Positions 1 to 18,540 are shown, numbered from the stretch's first letter. The stretch is 64,000 nucleotides of DNA from Ecdyonurus torrentis (GCA_949318235.1 OX439129.1:31212743-31276742), one strand, 5' to 3'. The notes: generated by a model not told the origin, from the letters alone. Made by a program: numbers and translations.

Positions 1-3420
<3,420 letters not shown>

Positions 3421-3445
3421 GATTGTTGCATGTGATGCTATGGGG

Positions 3446-3498
3446 TATAAAAGTGGATAGCGTGTCGTGTTAGCTTAGAGGGGTCAAGTATTTGACCC
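3446..3498 (+). promoter_or_regulatory. TATA-like motif followed by a GGGTCA inverted repeat
   Basis: TATAAAAG at 3446-3453 sits in a locally GC-richer patch (GGGG just before it). About 30 bp downstream are GGGTCA (3481-3486) and TGACCC (3493-3498), a perfect inverted repeat with a 6-bp spacer. GGGTCA is a nuclear-receptor-type half site, and the palindrome lies about where a start site would be expected from the TATA box. No transcript or coding exon is visible downstream, so the promoter reading is inference and chance remains possible. Confidence 0.2.
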
Positions 3499-4888
3499 TA
3501 GGGACTTATATTCTCATTTTTTACACCATAACAAAGAAAATAATAATAGAAGTGGAATGTAAGAAAAGTGTCATGTAGATACCAGTATACTTTAAAATTT
3601 GTAACATAATAATTGTTTATATAAATTATTAACATATTAATTACTTTTAATGTTGTTGAATTTTATTACATTCATTTCTATAGGTTAAAAAAACAAAACA
3701 AGTTTTTAAGGCGGGAAATCAGGTACTGCGGGATTTGACTAAAAAGTTGTAAAGACAGAAAAATCTAAAATTTTGTACAGTGATACATTAGGATTAGGTA
3801 TCTTCAAAAATGTAAAAATTTTAGGGGGTCACCATGCTAGATTTTTAATTATGATTTTTTGAAGTTTTAGTCCCATAAGAGCCCATGTTAATTTTAATAA
3901 TTAATTTCTCTCTTATCTGAAGGTCACGGGTTCTGAAAATTTTATCATAGGTAGCTGTTACTATTAACTTTCAAATAACTCATAAAATTTGGACGTTTTC
4001 TTTTTAGATTTTGAGATACAAGCCATACAATCCTTAAAGTTCGTATTGATAGTATTAAAATCAATTCATATATGCACAAAAGAACAAAAATGTCTTATAA
4101 ATTATGCTGATTGCATTATTTTAAGAAATTTTCTAAAAAAAAAGACAGAAAAAAAATAATAAAATAAAAGAAGCAAAGTTATAGAACATTACGACCCTAA
4201 AACAAAATTATGTCACATTATTACAAACTCCATTTTATTTAAACCACTCTTTTTGTTGATAAAATATGATAAAGTTTTATAATTGCAAAACTTTGTTATT
4301 TTTCTTTTACATGAAATTGCTGTTATCATTCTTATTCACAGTTTTTTTATGATATATTTTGTTAAATTTAGGAAAAATATTTTCTTGAAAGAGATTCAGA
4401 ATATTCTGACCATGTAATAATGATATTATATATATATATATATATATAGTTTGTTAAGTAAGCAAACAGATTTTGCTTGGAAAAATAGATGAAGGGTTGT
4501 TGAAAGTCTTGTAAAACCACTAATCAAACATGATGGTGAACTCAACCAAGTCTGCGGGCAAAATCTTTTTCAATGGCTGTAGGCTGAAGGGCTGTAGTTG
4601 AATTTAGTTATTTTGTATGTATATATATAATACAGTATTTATAGTTTAAAAATGAAAATATATATAAACATAAGATATTTTCAGACATTTTAGTTTATTA
4701 TTCAGAAAAATATAAATAATTACTCATATCATTTTCTTTATGTACCAAAATTATAAAAACTGCGCACAGTTTTTGTATTTCTGTTAATATTGTTTATTGT
4801 TTTTAATTATAGTAATTATATCCATCATTTTTATTATCTTCTCAAACATTAAGAGAAATGAACCTATAAAAATAATGTTGACTTTCTC

Positions 4889-4891
<3 letters not shown>
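3499..4891. other. Unclassified AT-rich stretch with a possible old insertion
   Basis: 3700-4040 is less AT-rich and less repetitive than its surroundings (contains GCGGGAAATC and GGGGGTCACCATG), which suggests a decayed dispersed repeat. I found no second copy in the window and no convincing terminal repeats. A short (AT)n run lies at 4424-4448. No gene is seen. Confidence 0.35.

Positions 4892-4929
<38 letters not shown>
4892..4929. repeat. Poly(A) run, 38 bp
   Basis: A pure A homopolymer, followed by AGCAGCCAAGC. It could be a retroposon tail, but no body is recognisable on the 5' side. Confidence 0.95.
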
Positions 4930-4930
<1 letters not shown>

Positions 4931-5429
4931 CAGCCAAGCTGTGCAGAATAACAACAATGATCTTTACCATTAACCTAAATTGTATATTTATTTACGTTTT
5001 TATTGTTACGTTTACAAAATAAAGTGAGAGGGAAAAAGTAAATTTAAGGATTTTTTTTTTCCCTGAGCGAACATGTAACTTTAACAAAAAGAAAACTTTT
5101 AAATCCACTTTGTTAGCAAATAAAACATGTCTTTTATACAAAATCATTGTAAAGACTTTAAATCCTTAAAATTTATATATAGCATTTTTTGCCTTTGTTG
5201 TTTCTGCTAAAATAATTTACTGTGTAAATAAAATCGTATGTTGAAATTCAATGTATCAGCTGATTTTTTTTTTATCTGAATATATTTTTTATTGAGCTTT
5301 TCAAAGGATAAAAACATTGTTAGGAGCATCAATTTTGCATAATATTATGTATCATGCTTTATATATATATATATATACACACATATACATATATATACAT
5401 ATATATATATATTTACTCCAAAATTCAAT

Positions 5430-5990
5430 GTGACAAGATAATTCATAGCTACAGGGTGGCTGGGTGATCCAGTCTTGCACTTCAACGTCATGTTTAAGCA
5501 ACAAAACTGCATTGAACAATATAGGGAAAAATAAATATTATTTTGTTGCTGTTCTAAACTCCTCATTCATTGATGCGGAAGGCTTACACATCCATTGAAG
5601 ATGTATATACTTTGCCACCACCCAGCTTTGTGGCAATTTAGCATGAGGGCTACTTTGATGTGATTTGAGACAAAATTCTTGCTGCCCTCTCTGGGTTGAC
5701 GTCCTTTCCTGACCGCGGTAAGACTTTTCTCCGTGACCTGCATACATATAAAGCTGAATGCCCACAAAAACCGAGACAATTATAGGTGGGGTGGCACCTA
5801 GCCTCCCAAAAACAACGCCTCGGCTGCCCCGCGTCCGTAAACGCGTGCTAGACTAAGAGGTAACAAGGTCGAATGCCCACCCCCTCACCTAGGTCTTCTC
5901 CTGGGAGGGGACGGACACGACCACGGATCCCTTGAATCATGCGCTACCGTTTGACTGGAGACAGAATGCCCTGTATTATTATTATTTTGA
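5430..5990. other. GC-enriched island, probable decayed mobile element or SINE-like copy
   Basis: This is the most GC-rich block of the window, bounded by an (AT)n run at about 5360-5412 and by a (TAT)n tail near 5972-5986. It contains a short hairpin, TAGGTG...CACCTA, at about 5784-5802. GGTCGAATGCC near 5867 resembles a pol III B box with one base missing, but no tRNA-like A box in the right position is convincing. Two minus-strand frames of 70-75 codons overlap in 5538-5779; one opens with GTG rather than ATG, and neither resembles a known protein. A transposon remnant with shifted frames is the simplest reading. The family is unknown. Confidence 0.35.
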
Positions 5991-7427
<1,437 letters not shown>

Positions 7428-7710
7428 TCGACTTTCCTGGAAACTATATTAAAATTAACTTATGAAGCTCCTTCTCATATTTCATGTTTAATGTCAACAC
7501 TAAAATATAAATAATTTATTTGTATGTGTAAATATATACATGCTTATCATTAAAATATTAATTAATACAAATATAGTAAAGATATCATACTTAATTATTA
7601 TGTATATTTATTTTATAAATTTTATTTGTAAGTAATTTTCAAGAAAATACACACAAGTAAATAAATTTCATAAAATTATTATTTAAATTATCGTAAATTA
7701 TGAGTTTCCC

Positions 7711-8043
7711 TTAAAGGAATAGACTAGAAGAAAACATTAGCATTTACATCACAAAAGACTTAATGGGACTTACATAAATAACAGTAATGTGTCCCCTGTA
7801 GAAATGATCAGAAAATGTCGACTTATGCAACCCGCACAACATTTTCATACTAATTTTTGCCTATTTCTGACGTCAAAAACAGGAATATTCACGCAAATAG
7901 CATACTTTACAGTATTTTCACGCTCTCTTGTCAAGCTATAGCTATTTACATTCTGGTAAAAATTGTCATCAGTTTTGGAGATCCCATTTTGTGTTTAAAT
8001 TATTAAAAAATAAAATGCTGTTTCATGTGCTCTGCGGTTTTAA
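7711..8043 (+). mobile_element. MITE family A, copy 1
   Basis: A 333-bp non-coding element. Its left end reads TTAAAGGAATAGACTAGA, and its right end, read inward on the minus strand, reads TTAAAACCGCAGAGCACA, a decayed version of the left end. TTAA borders both ends. The interior is shared with the copies at 41000, 44002 and 56569: for example AATGGGACTTACATAAATAA, the block GCAACCCGCACAACATTTTC, CTGACGTCA, TTTCACGCTCTCT and ATTCTGGTAAAAATTGTCAT. The copy carries TGACGTCA at 7868-7875. TTAA-bordered inverted-repeat elements are typical of piggyBac-type target use. The class assignment is inferred, as no transposase is present. Confidence 0.75.
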
Positions 8044-8367
8044 AGATGTCAACTATCATATCAAATGTTAATTTTTCGGTGATGCAGTGTTATAAGTTTT
8101 GTATTCCTTTGTGTATTATATAAAAGTGAAACTTTAAGTATTTTTATATATAATAAAAAATTTTCGTTTATAATTTACAGATTAAATTAAAAATTTATAT
8201 TATCTTGGTTATTATTATTATTTATATTTGCATTCTTTATTTTATAGTTTTTTTATATATTTTTTAAAAATGGATAATAAAAAATAACCTTTTAAGCTAT
8301 ATAGAGAACATGTAATATTTCTGCTGGAATTATGCTCGAGGGTACCAATAAATGAGCTCAAATTCTT

Positions 8368-9362
<995 letters not shown>

Positions 9363-9673
9363 AGCTTGTTCTGTAAAGTATCGTGAATCTCATTAACAGT
9401 AATTGGCTGACCAACAAAATAAGACACATTCATTGGTTGATCTTAATTTTTGAGTCGATAAAAGTGAGTCGCATCGAGAATGGAACTTTTTTTATATAAA
9501 TTTTCGTTCATTCTTATCAAGTTTAAAGTTCTAAACAAAGAAACAACAATGATCAACCATATATATATATATATAAACGTAGTAAACAGATAATGACGTC
9601 ATGATCAGATGTTTTTAACAAAGGACAAATTTCCAAGCTGGCTCAAGAGTTGTGAGTAGTTTATAGAACGAGT
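9363..9673 (+). mobile_element. MITE-like family B, copy 1
   Basis: A 311-bp element homologous to 49753-50071 on the opposite strand. The ends AGCTTGTTCTGTAAAGTA and (inverted) ACTCGTTCTATAAACTAC are terminal inverted repeats. Shared interior blocks include AATTGGCTGACCAACAAAAT, CATTCATTGGTTGATC, TCGATAAAAGTGAGTCGCAT and AGTTTAAAGTTCTAAA. It contains TGACGTCA at 9594-9601 and an (AT)9-type run at about 9560-9577 that copy 2 lacks. There is no coding capacity. The target duplication is unclear, and TTAA is seen only on the right side. Confidence 0.7.
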
Positions 9674-9922
9674 TTTAATTTATCATCACATTTTTTTTAA
9701 GAAACAAACTTAAATATTATTATTTTTATATATTACAGTTCAGCTTTAGAATAATTAAATAACATATAAAATATATAAGGTTAAAATAATATTTTAATAT
9801 TTTGCTCACATCGCTTATCTCTTCTTATGTTTGAGGATTTACGTTGAAATATAGCTTAAGTTTTCCTACTGTAATAATTTCTTATTAACACTATACATTT
9901 TCATCTAGTATTATATATTAAC

Positions 9923-9959
<37 letters not shown>

Positions 9960-11498
9960 ATAATATAGTATTATATAAGGTTTTAACGTTTTCACATTTG
10001 CATTGGTAATAAGAAAATACTATACAGTATTATATTATATAATATAGTGTATGTTTGAAATTTAAGGAAATTACATTTTAATGTATTTTACTATTTTAGC
10101 GTATATAACAAATAATATTATTATCTGTAAATTTCAATGATAATGTTTAACTTTTAAACTTCTCATATAACATGTAATACTCATTATTCTATATTATACT
10201 TCATGTACATACATATACTGTATAATTATGTCTGTGTATCTCGTAAACTTTAAATTGCATTCTAAAATGTGTCAACTAATATATTCTGTATATCTTTGCT
10301 ATATAATATATTGTTGTTAAAAATTTGCAAACTGAAATTAAGATAGAGAGTAAATAATAATATATATTTTTTTAAATAATTAAAACCATTATCATTAACA
10401 TTTAATTTATACCATGTTGTTACGTTCAATCGTTTTAGATTAAAATAATAATATTATATTTTTATTTATTTAGAAACCAAAATAAAGGTTCTTACATGAT
10501 CCTCTGACTCCTGTTAAACAATATTTTATAGTCGAGAGTATTTTATAATAATTTTAATGTGTTACATACAGTAATAATGTCTACAAAACTCCCTAAGTCA
10601 CACTTAACTAAACAAATAAGTCTATTTTTTTTTCAGGACCTATTTTTAAAAGTTTGAACTTAAAAGTTAAGTAAAAAAAAAAAAGTGTCAAAGTTAAAGC
10701 TAGAGGATTTACTTAAAACCTTGAATATCGGATTAAAAAAAAGTACTTTTTTTTTCTATGTTGACATGGCTATTTTTCATCTTTTAAACCGTACTAAGAA
10801 ATTGTTTTATTTAACTTAAAATTTGGAAAAAATTTTCTGAATGGTTAAACTAAGAACACTGAATTATTTTGTTTCGTTATCTGAAATATTTGGGGGTCAG
10901 TAACCGTAATACTGCATTTTAAATCGTATATTGTATAACACGTAACCAAACAGAAGACTTTGCATAACAAAAAGTATCAATTCAAAAGTATGTAAAAAAT
11001 GTGGTTTAACCTGTCGTATGCCGATGAACATATAAGTTGTTTTGATTTAAATTTTCGTTTAACATTTCGTTCCAAAAAACACAAATATACAGAGGTAAAA
11101 AAAAAATCTAAGAAATGACTAAATAAATACTTTTGTTGAATTTCAATTTATCAAGTTGTAGAGTGAAATTTGGAATGAACCAAAAAATTTAAATCAGATA
11201 CTGTATTTAAATTAGAGTAATAAATTGTGTATATTTGTATAGTAAATATAATTTACTTCGATATTACATAATATTACACTAGTTTTAATTAAAATCTTGT
11301 GTTAAGTTCCTTCCAGAACGTAATATAATGTAAATAACAAACAAAACCATGATGCAATCACAAGTTCAATATATTTACATAGAAGTAAATATCAAATAAT
11401 AAAAGTAAACAAACCATAATGTAAAACATTATAAAGCGGAAAGTATATAAAAAATGATTTATGTTTTATTTTTGCTGGAAATAGAACTCTTGGGAAAG

Positions 11499-11499
<1 letters not shown>
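9674..11499. other. AT-rich non-coding stretch
   Basis: Contains an (AT)n run at 9927-9958 and A/T homopolymers. No gene, exon-like block or repeated element is recognised. Confidence 0.55.

Positions 11500-11575
<76 letters not shown>
11500..11575. repeat. (AT)n microsatellite, about 76 bp
   Basis: A pure AT run. The 124-codon frame that spans it (11454-11828) is mostly YIYIYI followed by F/L/S/K-rich AT translation and is not supported as a gene. Confidence 0.97.
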
Positions 11576-11576
<1 letters not shown>

Positions 11577-11989
11577 CTTTTTAGTCTAACGTTTTCAAAT
11601 TTTTTTCTCCCTTATTTGATGCATTTGTTTTTATATGTTTCTAGAAATCTTTCATTTTTTTCCCACATCCGTTCAATATTTTTGAATATGGTGTTCTATT
11701 TTCTTTTCTTCAACAAAATACTTTTTGCATGTGGTAGAAAAAAAATCATATTTTTGAAAGAAAAAGAAGTCAAAGTTAGATATGGATTTTTTCAAACACT
11801 GCAATGTGTATCAGATATTACAATATAAAAAAACAACCGTAAAAAGTCAAATATGTATATAATTTTTTTTCTCGTTCTATTGTTAAAACAAACATCAAAA
11901 GTAAATTTAAGGAAATCTGAATTTTTATTTTTATATTTCATATGAATTAATTTTAAGTAAACTAAATAAAGCAAAAAAATAAAATAATA

Positions 11990-12265
11990 GTAACAAGTGC
12001 CTCGGTACCTATGGGCATCCGGCTTTAATGTGTTCGCGAAATTGTGTCCCACCGCGCTCAGGAGAGGACATCACCGGTCAAAGTCTACTGTAGTGCCCAA
12101 ATAGCCATCAAGGCGCCTCCTAGAAAAATAGTCAGTGTTTTGGGTAATGACTGCGTGCGTGCATCTTGGCTTCAGTATGAGCCCGGTGCATGCAATACCC
12201 CCCCCCCCCCCCCCCCCATAATCGAGTGTGGACATATAAAAACAAATAATAATAATAATAAAGCT
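11990..12265. other. GC-enriched island with C20 run and AAT tail
   Basis: A second GC-rich island, unlike its AT-rich flanks. It contains CCTCGGTACCTATGGGCATC, CACCGCGCTCAGGAGAGGAC and a 20-base C run at 12198-12217, and ends in (AAT)n at about 12244-12260. A GC-rich body followed by a short A/T-rich triplet tail is the style of a SINE or truncated retroposon, but no pol III boxes or second copy are identified. The 118-codon + frame crossing it (12044-12400) contains a poly-proline and a poly-asparagine stretch made by the repeats and is not considered coding. Confidence 0.35.
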
Positions 12266-13042
12266 TGTTTAATTATGACAGTTGCAACATTTTTTCCCTT
12301 TAATTCATATTTATATAAGAGCTCGCATACTCAAACACACAAAAAGTATTATTTGTTAAGGGATTGCATTCCAATCTACCGTAACCAGAATGCTATTTAA
12401 TTATGTATATTTTCTTTTCTCTATGGTATACATATTATGAATATTTAATTTTTAATATGAGTCATTTAAAAAATTTAGCATATTTTATAACAATATGTTG
12501 ATATATGTAAAATAATATGTATATTATACACTTATATATGAAGAGAAAAAAATGTGTCAAGATAAATATTATTCAAGTTTTTAATCAAGAAAATAATAAA
12601 CTAGTACACAACTAAAATAAAGAGGTCACTATTATTTTACATTGAAATTTAAGACAAAAGTATGTCACAGAGAAATGATAATTTAATATTATACTTTATA
12701 TTTAAGTATAGAAATAAAATAATAATTCATCGAAAAAATATAAAATAAAACGAATTTCTTTTATTTTTTTGTTACTTCATTTTTTTTTCGGGTATCAAGT
12801 TCCAATTAATTTATAAACTATAAAAGATAACATGTATATTATAATATAATATATATAAAAAAGATAACGTATTTTTTGATTAGTGTTCCCTATATATAAA
12901 TCCCTTTTTAGTATACACAAGTTAATTGAATTTTAGTTTACTTATATCATTGGTAACACCATTAAATCTCACTTTCAAATTATATTTTAATCCTCTATAA
13001 TACATTTTGTTTGCGTGTGAAAGTTAGGTAAAAAAGAGAAGG

Positions 13043-13043
<1 letters not shown>
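12266..13043. other. AT-rich non-coding stretch
   Basis: Nothing supported beyond short A/T runs. Confidence 0.55.

Positions 13044-13138
<95 letters not shown>
13044..13138 (+). repeat. (GA)n microsatellite, about 95 bp
   Basis: A pure GA run, polypurine on the + strand. Confidence 0.97.
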
Positions 13139-13140
<2 letters not shown>

Positions 13141-13402
13141 AAAAGTATGTATACGTAGGTTTTGCTTCAAATCACATATGATGTTTCTCTTTTTGAAGCT
13201 TTTTGCAGGATACGACGCAATAACGAGTTAGTGCTACTTTGTTTTTATTATGTCAGAAGCTTGATCATCAACGTTATAACCTAAAAATTCTAAATTACTT
13301 TACACGTTAAAAATAAATAAATTTACTTCATTCTTGCTTTTATATATTTATACATATATTATGTAGAGTAGAACGATAGTTTTAGCTATAAAGATGAAAA
13401 TA

Positions 13403-13405
<3 letters not shown>

Positions 13406-13466
<61 letters not shown>
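13406..13466 (+). repeat. (GA)n microsatellite, about 60 bp
   Basis: A second GA run within 300 bp of the previous one. It is followed at 13495-13509 by a short GTAC/ACGT tandem with four CpG sites. Confidence 0.97.
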
Positions 13467-13469
<3 letters not shown>

Positions 13470-16400
13470 GACGTTTCACAATTCTACGTAATATGTACGT
13501 ACGTACGTAAGACTTTGAAAAGGCTTATTTGTCTAGTTTGTATTCAAGACGAGTGTTACTAGACTGCTATATTATATCGCCAGGTCGTCGACGTTTTATA
13601 GGCTTGCAATTTGTCGACAACTTGGCACAGTTACGGTTCACCATGACAGACAGTGTACAGTACAGTTATGTTGCATAGAAAAAAAAAAGTTTTTACAAAG
13701 ATGAAGGAGAAGGAAACTGACTCTTATATATGTATCAACGATAACATTATAACAACTCAAACTCGTAAAATTTCACAAACGATCCCCTTCTTTTAATCTT
13801 TATTTTTGTTTCTTTTGTAATTTTTTTTTATAACACGTGTAACAAGACATAAAATTTATTTATTTTTATTTTTAAATAATAATAAAATATTTTTTTTTAT
13901 AGTAAGTGATCTTTTAGGAAAATTTGACATTATATAAATTAATCTTTAGTGTGTTTGTATGTTCAATAAATATGTTTCACCCCCTTTTTATATGTATTTC
14001 ATTGATATACAATACGTTTGAAACATACTGCTTCGACGTAAGTTGTAAATTCTGTAACATCAGCTGCTGCCTACCTTTAAGAAAAATTGAAATAACGACT
14101 TTTTTATGCTTTTTTCCTCTTGCTTACTTTTCCTTATACCAAAGAAATTGCTATAAAAAAGAAAAACGTATTAGGTAATATTATACGAGAAGATAAATTT
14201 ATTTTTGTAAGGGTAAACAATCATTTTGTTAGTGAATATTTTTTGGTTAGTGACTTAAAAATTCAATATATGTATATGAAATAATATATAAATTGTCTTG
14301 AAAAATATAGAACTAAAATAATAATGCGATTGAATTTACATTTTATCAGTGCTTCAGAAACTTTTATTAAATTAAAAAAAAAGTTGTTTGAGTGCCAAAA
14401 TAAGATACATAACTTTTGCATTTAAAAAAATGTTTGTTTTTTTTATAAAATGTACTTCACAGCTAACATTTCATATTGTTTTACAGTAAATTTATGTATA
14501 TGTAAAACGTAAAGAACATTTGCATTGAAATACATACAACAAACAACAAAGCAAACGAACAAAATTTGTGCCAAAACAATTTTGAAAGGTATGTCATGCT
14601 TATTGAACTTTTACGTCAGTACTTTATACGTTTGGTTATTTTCATATATATATATATATATAAAACTTTTTATTCATATACGTACATAAAAAGTGTACTA
14701 AATAGTACTGAATAAATAAAAGCTTATAATTTACTCATTTTTTTTTATTGTTAATTTTCTTTTGATATATAATAGTTTATGACCTTCCACTTGTATTGCA
14801 AAATTTTTATTTACTGGTTTTAAAAAAATTATTATTATAAAATACATTCACATATATGTACTGTAAGTACAGAGTATGATAAAAATTAATTCAATGCTTT
14901 TGATATACGAATGAAAAATAATATAATATTAAAGTATACCACTATAATATAGAAATTAAAAGAGATGTTACATTTCTTTGATCTTTACTTTCGCAATGTT
15001 GTATTTTATATTATATTTGCTCTGATGAATGTCCTTTTCAAAGTAATATTTTGTTTTGAAATATTAATTTGAAAATACTTCATTTTAAAGTAATACCATA
15101 ATAACCACTACTTTATTTTTGATGAAAACTTTATTTTTCAGTACTGTGTCATATAATTTTGGTCTTCTTATATAATATACCCACCCTCATTCATTTAACT
15201 TTACCACAGGCTAACTTCCAGTTACTTGTTAAACTCAGCAGGTAAGAGCCTAACTTTGCAATATTATACCAGTAGGTATGATAAATACCCTTATAATTAT
15301 ATTTTACTTTTCTCTTCTCGTATTCTGTAATTTTTCATGTTTGTATCTAAAATAATATTGTGGTAAAACTCAATAACTTTAATTGTGTTAATTTTATAGA
15401 AAAAAAAGGTCATTAAAATATAAACCATTGATAATTGGCCAGATTTTTGGATAATTTGGTAGTGTGGTATAATTTTTTTTTCAATTATTATTATTTTTTT
15501 GTCTTCCAAGAAACAGGCAGTTTTACGTGCCCAATACATTCATGGTGGTACACACAGTACAGAAACAAGTTACAAAGTTATATACATAAAATTTACATGT
15601 GAATTATACAATAATACAAAAATTTGATGCAATAAAAATTACATATATAGGTTTTTTATGCATTAATAAGAATCGTGAAATACATCCACTTCCATGGAAT
15701 TGCATGTGGAAATAGATCTTGGGATAAAATAATTTTTGATACATCATTGGTTCATACAGATATACTGAAAAAACGGTAGTTTCGTACATTTCTTTGTATC
15801 CATAATATTTCTTTAATAATACAACAAATTCCCCAATAGATTTTTTCACTAATTAGTCTGATAACATACATTTTGAAAGTTTTATATTTAATTACCATGG
15901 TATTATAATATCAATAAAAAATCAATATTCAAAATTCTTTGTAAAGTATTTATATCATTCCTAATCATTTCCTCTCTCATTAACTTTCACCCCTATTTTA
16001 TTCTTCTTTAATATAAGTTTTGAAAAGAATCAAAAAACTTTGGCCAAACTTTTTTTTTTTTTTTTTTTAAAGTTATAAAATATTATTTTAATGATTTGAT
16101 TCCGGTGTTAATAATATTTATAATTTTTTTCTCTCAATTTTTTTTAAATAGCCTCAAGTAAATATAAAATATTTTAAAATTAAATTAGGATGATAATTTG
16201 ATATTGCTGTCACGACTTATATTAATGAATCTAATTACACTAATAAAAATGTTTATAATACATTAATGTATTTTTTTTCTCCCTCTCTCAATTTTGAGAG
16301 ATGCAGCTTAATATTGTTGACAAAAGTTGCTAACACGTAACAACTGGAAAGAGAAAAGTTTATGCTTTCTTTTTCTTTCTCTTGATTATGTTTGCCACTT

Positions 16401-17554
16401 ATTATGCGTGATGAAAAACATAAAAATGCGAGTAGAATACCAGGCGGTGCAAATTACAATAAACCTTTTTATTTTTTATTTTTTTAGAAGAGCCAAAATT
16501 TTACTAAGGGCTTTTTTTTAAGCCTAAAAATACTGACGTCATTACCCCTGCCCCCGCCCCAGCTTTTTTTTTTTTTTTTTTTTTTGTAAGTAACTCATAA
16601 ACAAAGCTTACATAAAATATAAGAGGTAAACAAGATGTGACAAGAAATCTAATGACTCTTAATGATGGTTCATATTTTAATGTCAACGTTACCATATACC
16701 GTACATATATTTTGATTTTATAATGTTACTTCAAACAGGACAAATTTTAACTACGTCTTTTAAAGTAAATATTCTTAAAAATTTTATTTTTGCAAGAGTT
16801 TTTTTTGTAGACCGTTTACATTTTTTTTAGACTAACTGTTCATTTATCCAAAATTCACGAATGCATTTTTCTTTAACATGGAGCTGAATTTTTATTATTA
16901 TTATTTTTTTTAAGAATTTCAAATTTGATTTAAATTCTCTCAATCTTTAATTTATATAAAAAAAATCACCGTGAACATATTTATGTTCTAAAACCAAATA
17001 AAATTGAATACAATAATTTTTCTGTGTACTCTAATATTACATAATCACTGATATATTACTAATCTAATATTAATAATGCATTACTAAAGTTCTCATTATT
17101 TTTTGGGACATTTTATTAACTATCTGCACATCAGCTTTTTATAAAAGTATTTAAATATAACTTATTACAATAAATGATACAAAACTATGATTATAAATTT
17201 CAAACATTTAAAGTTATTAAATTTATTTAAAGTTATTTTAATAATATCTTTTTACGTGTATTATAAAGTTACCCTCATTCCACCATATTTTTCTTGATAA
17301 AAAAATTTTTACACAGCATTTTTAAAGAGTTCTTCCCTCTTTTTTTTTAAATGTATAACTGGAATAAAAATATACACAGCGAAATAATAACAAAAGATAA
17401 AAAAACTTAAATAAGAAAAACAATTGCATTAAAAAAAAACATTTTACTCAAAGAAGCATTTTAAAATTCTATATTGTATTTAACATTTAAAAAAAAAAAC
17501 GCAACTCACCAGACTATAATGATTATGCAGACACAAAAGGTAAAGCTTTTTGTA
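13467..17554. other. AT-rich non-coding stretch
   Basis: No gene is supported. Noted items: TGACGTCA at 16534-16541; (AT)n at 14645-14661; poly(T) near 16052-16069 and 16563-16585; a possible 32-nt microexon at 15210-15241 with AG and gtaaga on its sides; and a possible 88-nt exon at 13950-14037 ending at gtaagt. The last two have weak coding content and are not annotated as genes. Confidence 0.45.
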
Positions 17555-17603
17555 TATTAAATAATTCAGAATTATTTAATACCGGAAGTCAAATATTTTC
17601 CGG
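17555..17603. other. 27-bp perfect palindrome next to paired ETS-type sites
   Basis: 17555-17581 is a perfect inverted repeat with 13-bp arms around a single central A (TATTAAATAATTC / GAATTATTTAATA). Overlapping its end, CCGGAA (17582-17587, within CCGGAAGT, the ETS-factor core) and TTCCGG (17598-17603) form a second inverted repeat with a 10-bp spacer. The symmetry is direct observation. A regulatory role is speculative. Confidence 0.5.
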
Positions 17604-18448
17604 CAGTACAATATATTTTCTATTTACAAAACAAAAAGAGGTAGACAGAAAATTTATATACTCCAAATAAAGGGAGACGAAGTTTTGCATTACAAAACTT
17701 GAAAGTTTATATAAAGCTTTATTTTATATGATGAAAGAACAATTCAAAAGCTGCTGTATATAAAATAACTATAAAAGACCGAGATATGTATCAATAATAA
17801 TAATTTCTCTGTAAAATATTGATTTATTATACTTCTTATAAATTCAAATAAATTATTTTAATGTTAAAAATCATCACTGTTAATAAAAATTAAAGAAACA
17901 AAGTATCATTACAAAAAGAGAGATTAAAAGAGAGTGAGAAACATTACACAAAAATTTAGTTTAAATTTAAAAATATATTTTAATATAATTTACGAATATA
18001 TTGGTCAAAGAGTACATCATAGGTATAAAATTACGCCCCTTCCTATCATTAATAATTATAAGCATTGAAGATTCTCGAAGTAGGTAGTATTATTGGTAGT
18101 ATTCAAGTTTCATTAAATAAGTTATTAGTTTATGTATATATTCATCAAATTTAATAAATATTTGATTTTCAAATGTTCATATCATTAGTAATACAAACTA
18201 CCAAATAAGTTAAAATATATCAATTTAAAATTCAATAATTCTACTTATAAAGTTAATTAAGGTTCATACGTCATTAAATTAAAAAAAAAAAAACTTCGTT
18301 TACATTTTCATTACAATCATGAAATGCATGAACTCTTTTAAGTTCAATAAGAATCTATAGTAATGCTCTTTTTTCGTACATCAATTGTTTTTTTAGTTTG
18401 TCGCTGTTTTATTGATGCTGTTAGTAATGTCATGTTTTGTAGAGAGAA

Positions 18449-18450
<2 letters not shown>
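17604..18450. other. AT-rich non-coding stretch
   Basis: No feature is recognised. Confidence 0.55.
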
Positions 18451-18491
<41 letters not shown>

Positions 18492-18540
18492 GAAAAACGA
18501 AAAAAAAAAAAAAAAAAAAAAAAAAAAACGAAAAAGCGAA
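18451..18540. repeat. Interrupted poly(A) tract with CG interruptions
   Basis: A40 at 18451-18490, then CGAAAAACG, then A27 or so to 18528, then CGAAAAAGCGAA. The interruptions are all CG-containing, in a region where CG is otherwise rare. The lysine-rich frame over it (18412-18594) is an artefact. Confidence 0.9.

Noticed and set aside
3700..4040. Possible viral or transposon fragment because of less AT-rich composition
   Set aside because: No open frame, terminal repeat or second copy is visible, so no identity can be supported.
5538..5779. Two overlapping minus-strand frames of 70-75 codons in the GC-rich island
   Set aside because: One starts with GTG. A third frame looks equally protein-like but has stops. 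This is more consistent with a decayed element than a gene.
13950..14037. 88-nt exon ending GAC|GTAAGT
   Set aside because: Open but hydrophobic AT-type residues, moderate acceptor, no partner. Left as noise.
15210..15241. 32-nt microexon (CCACAG ... CAG|GTAAGA)
   Set aside because: Good splice motifs but too short to judge coding content, with no phase partner.
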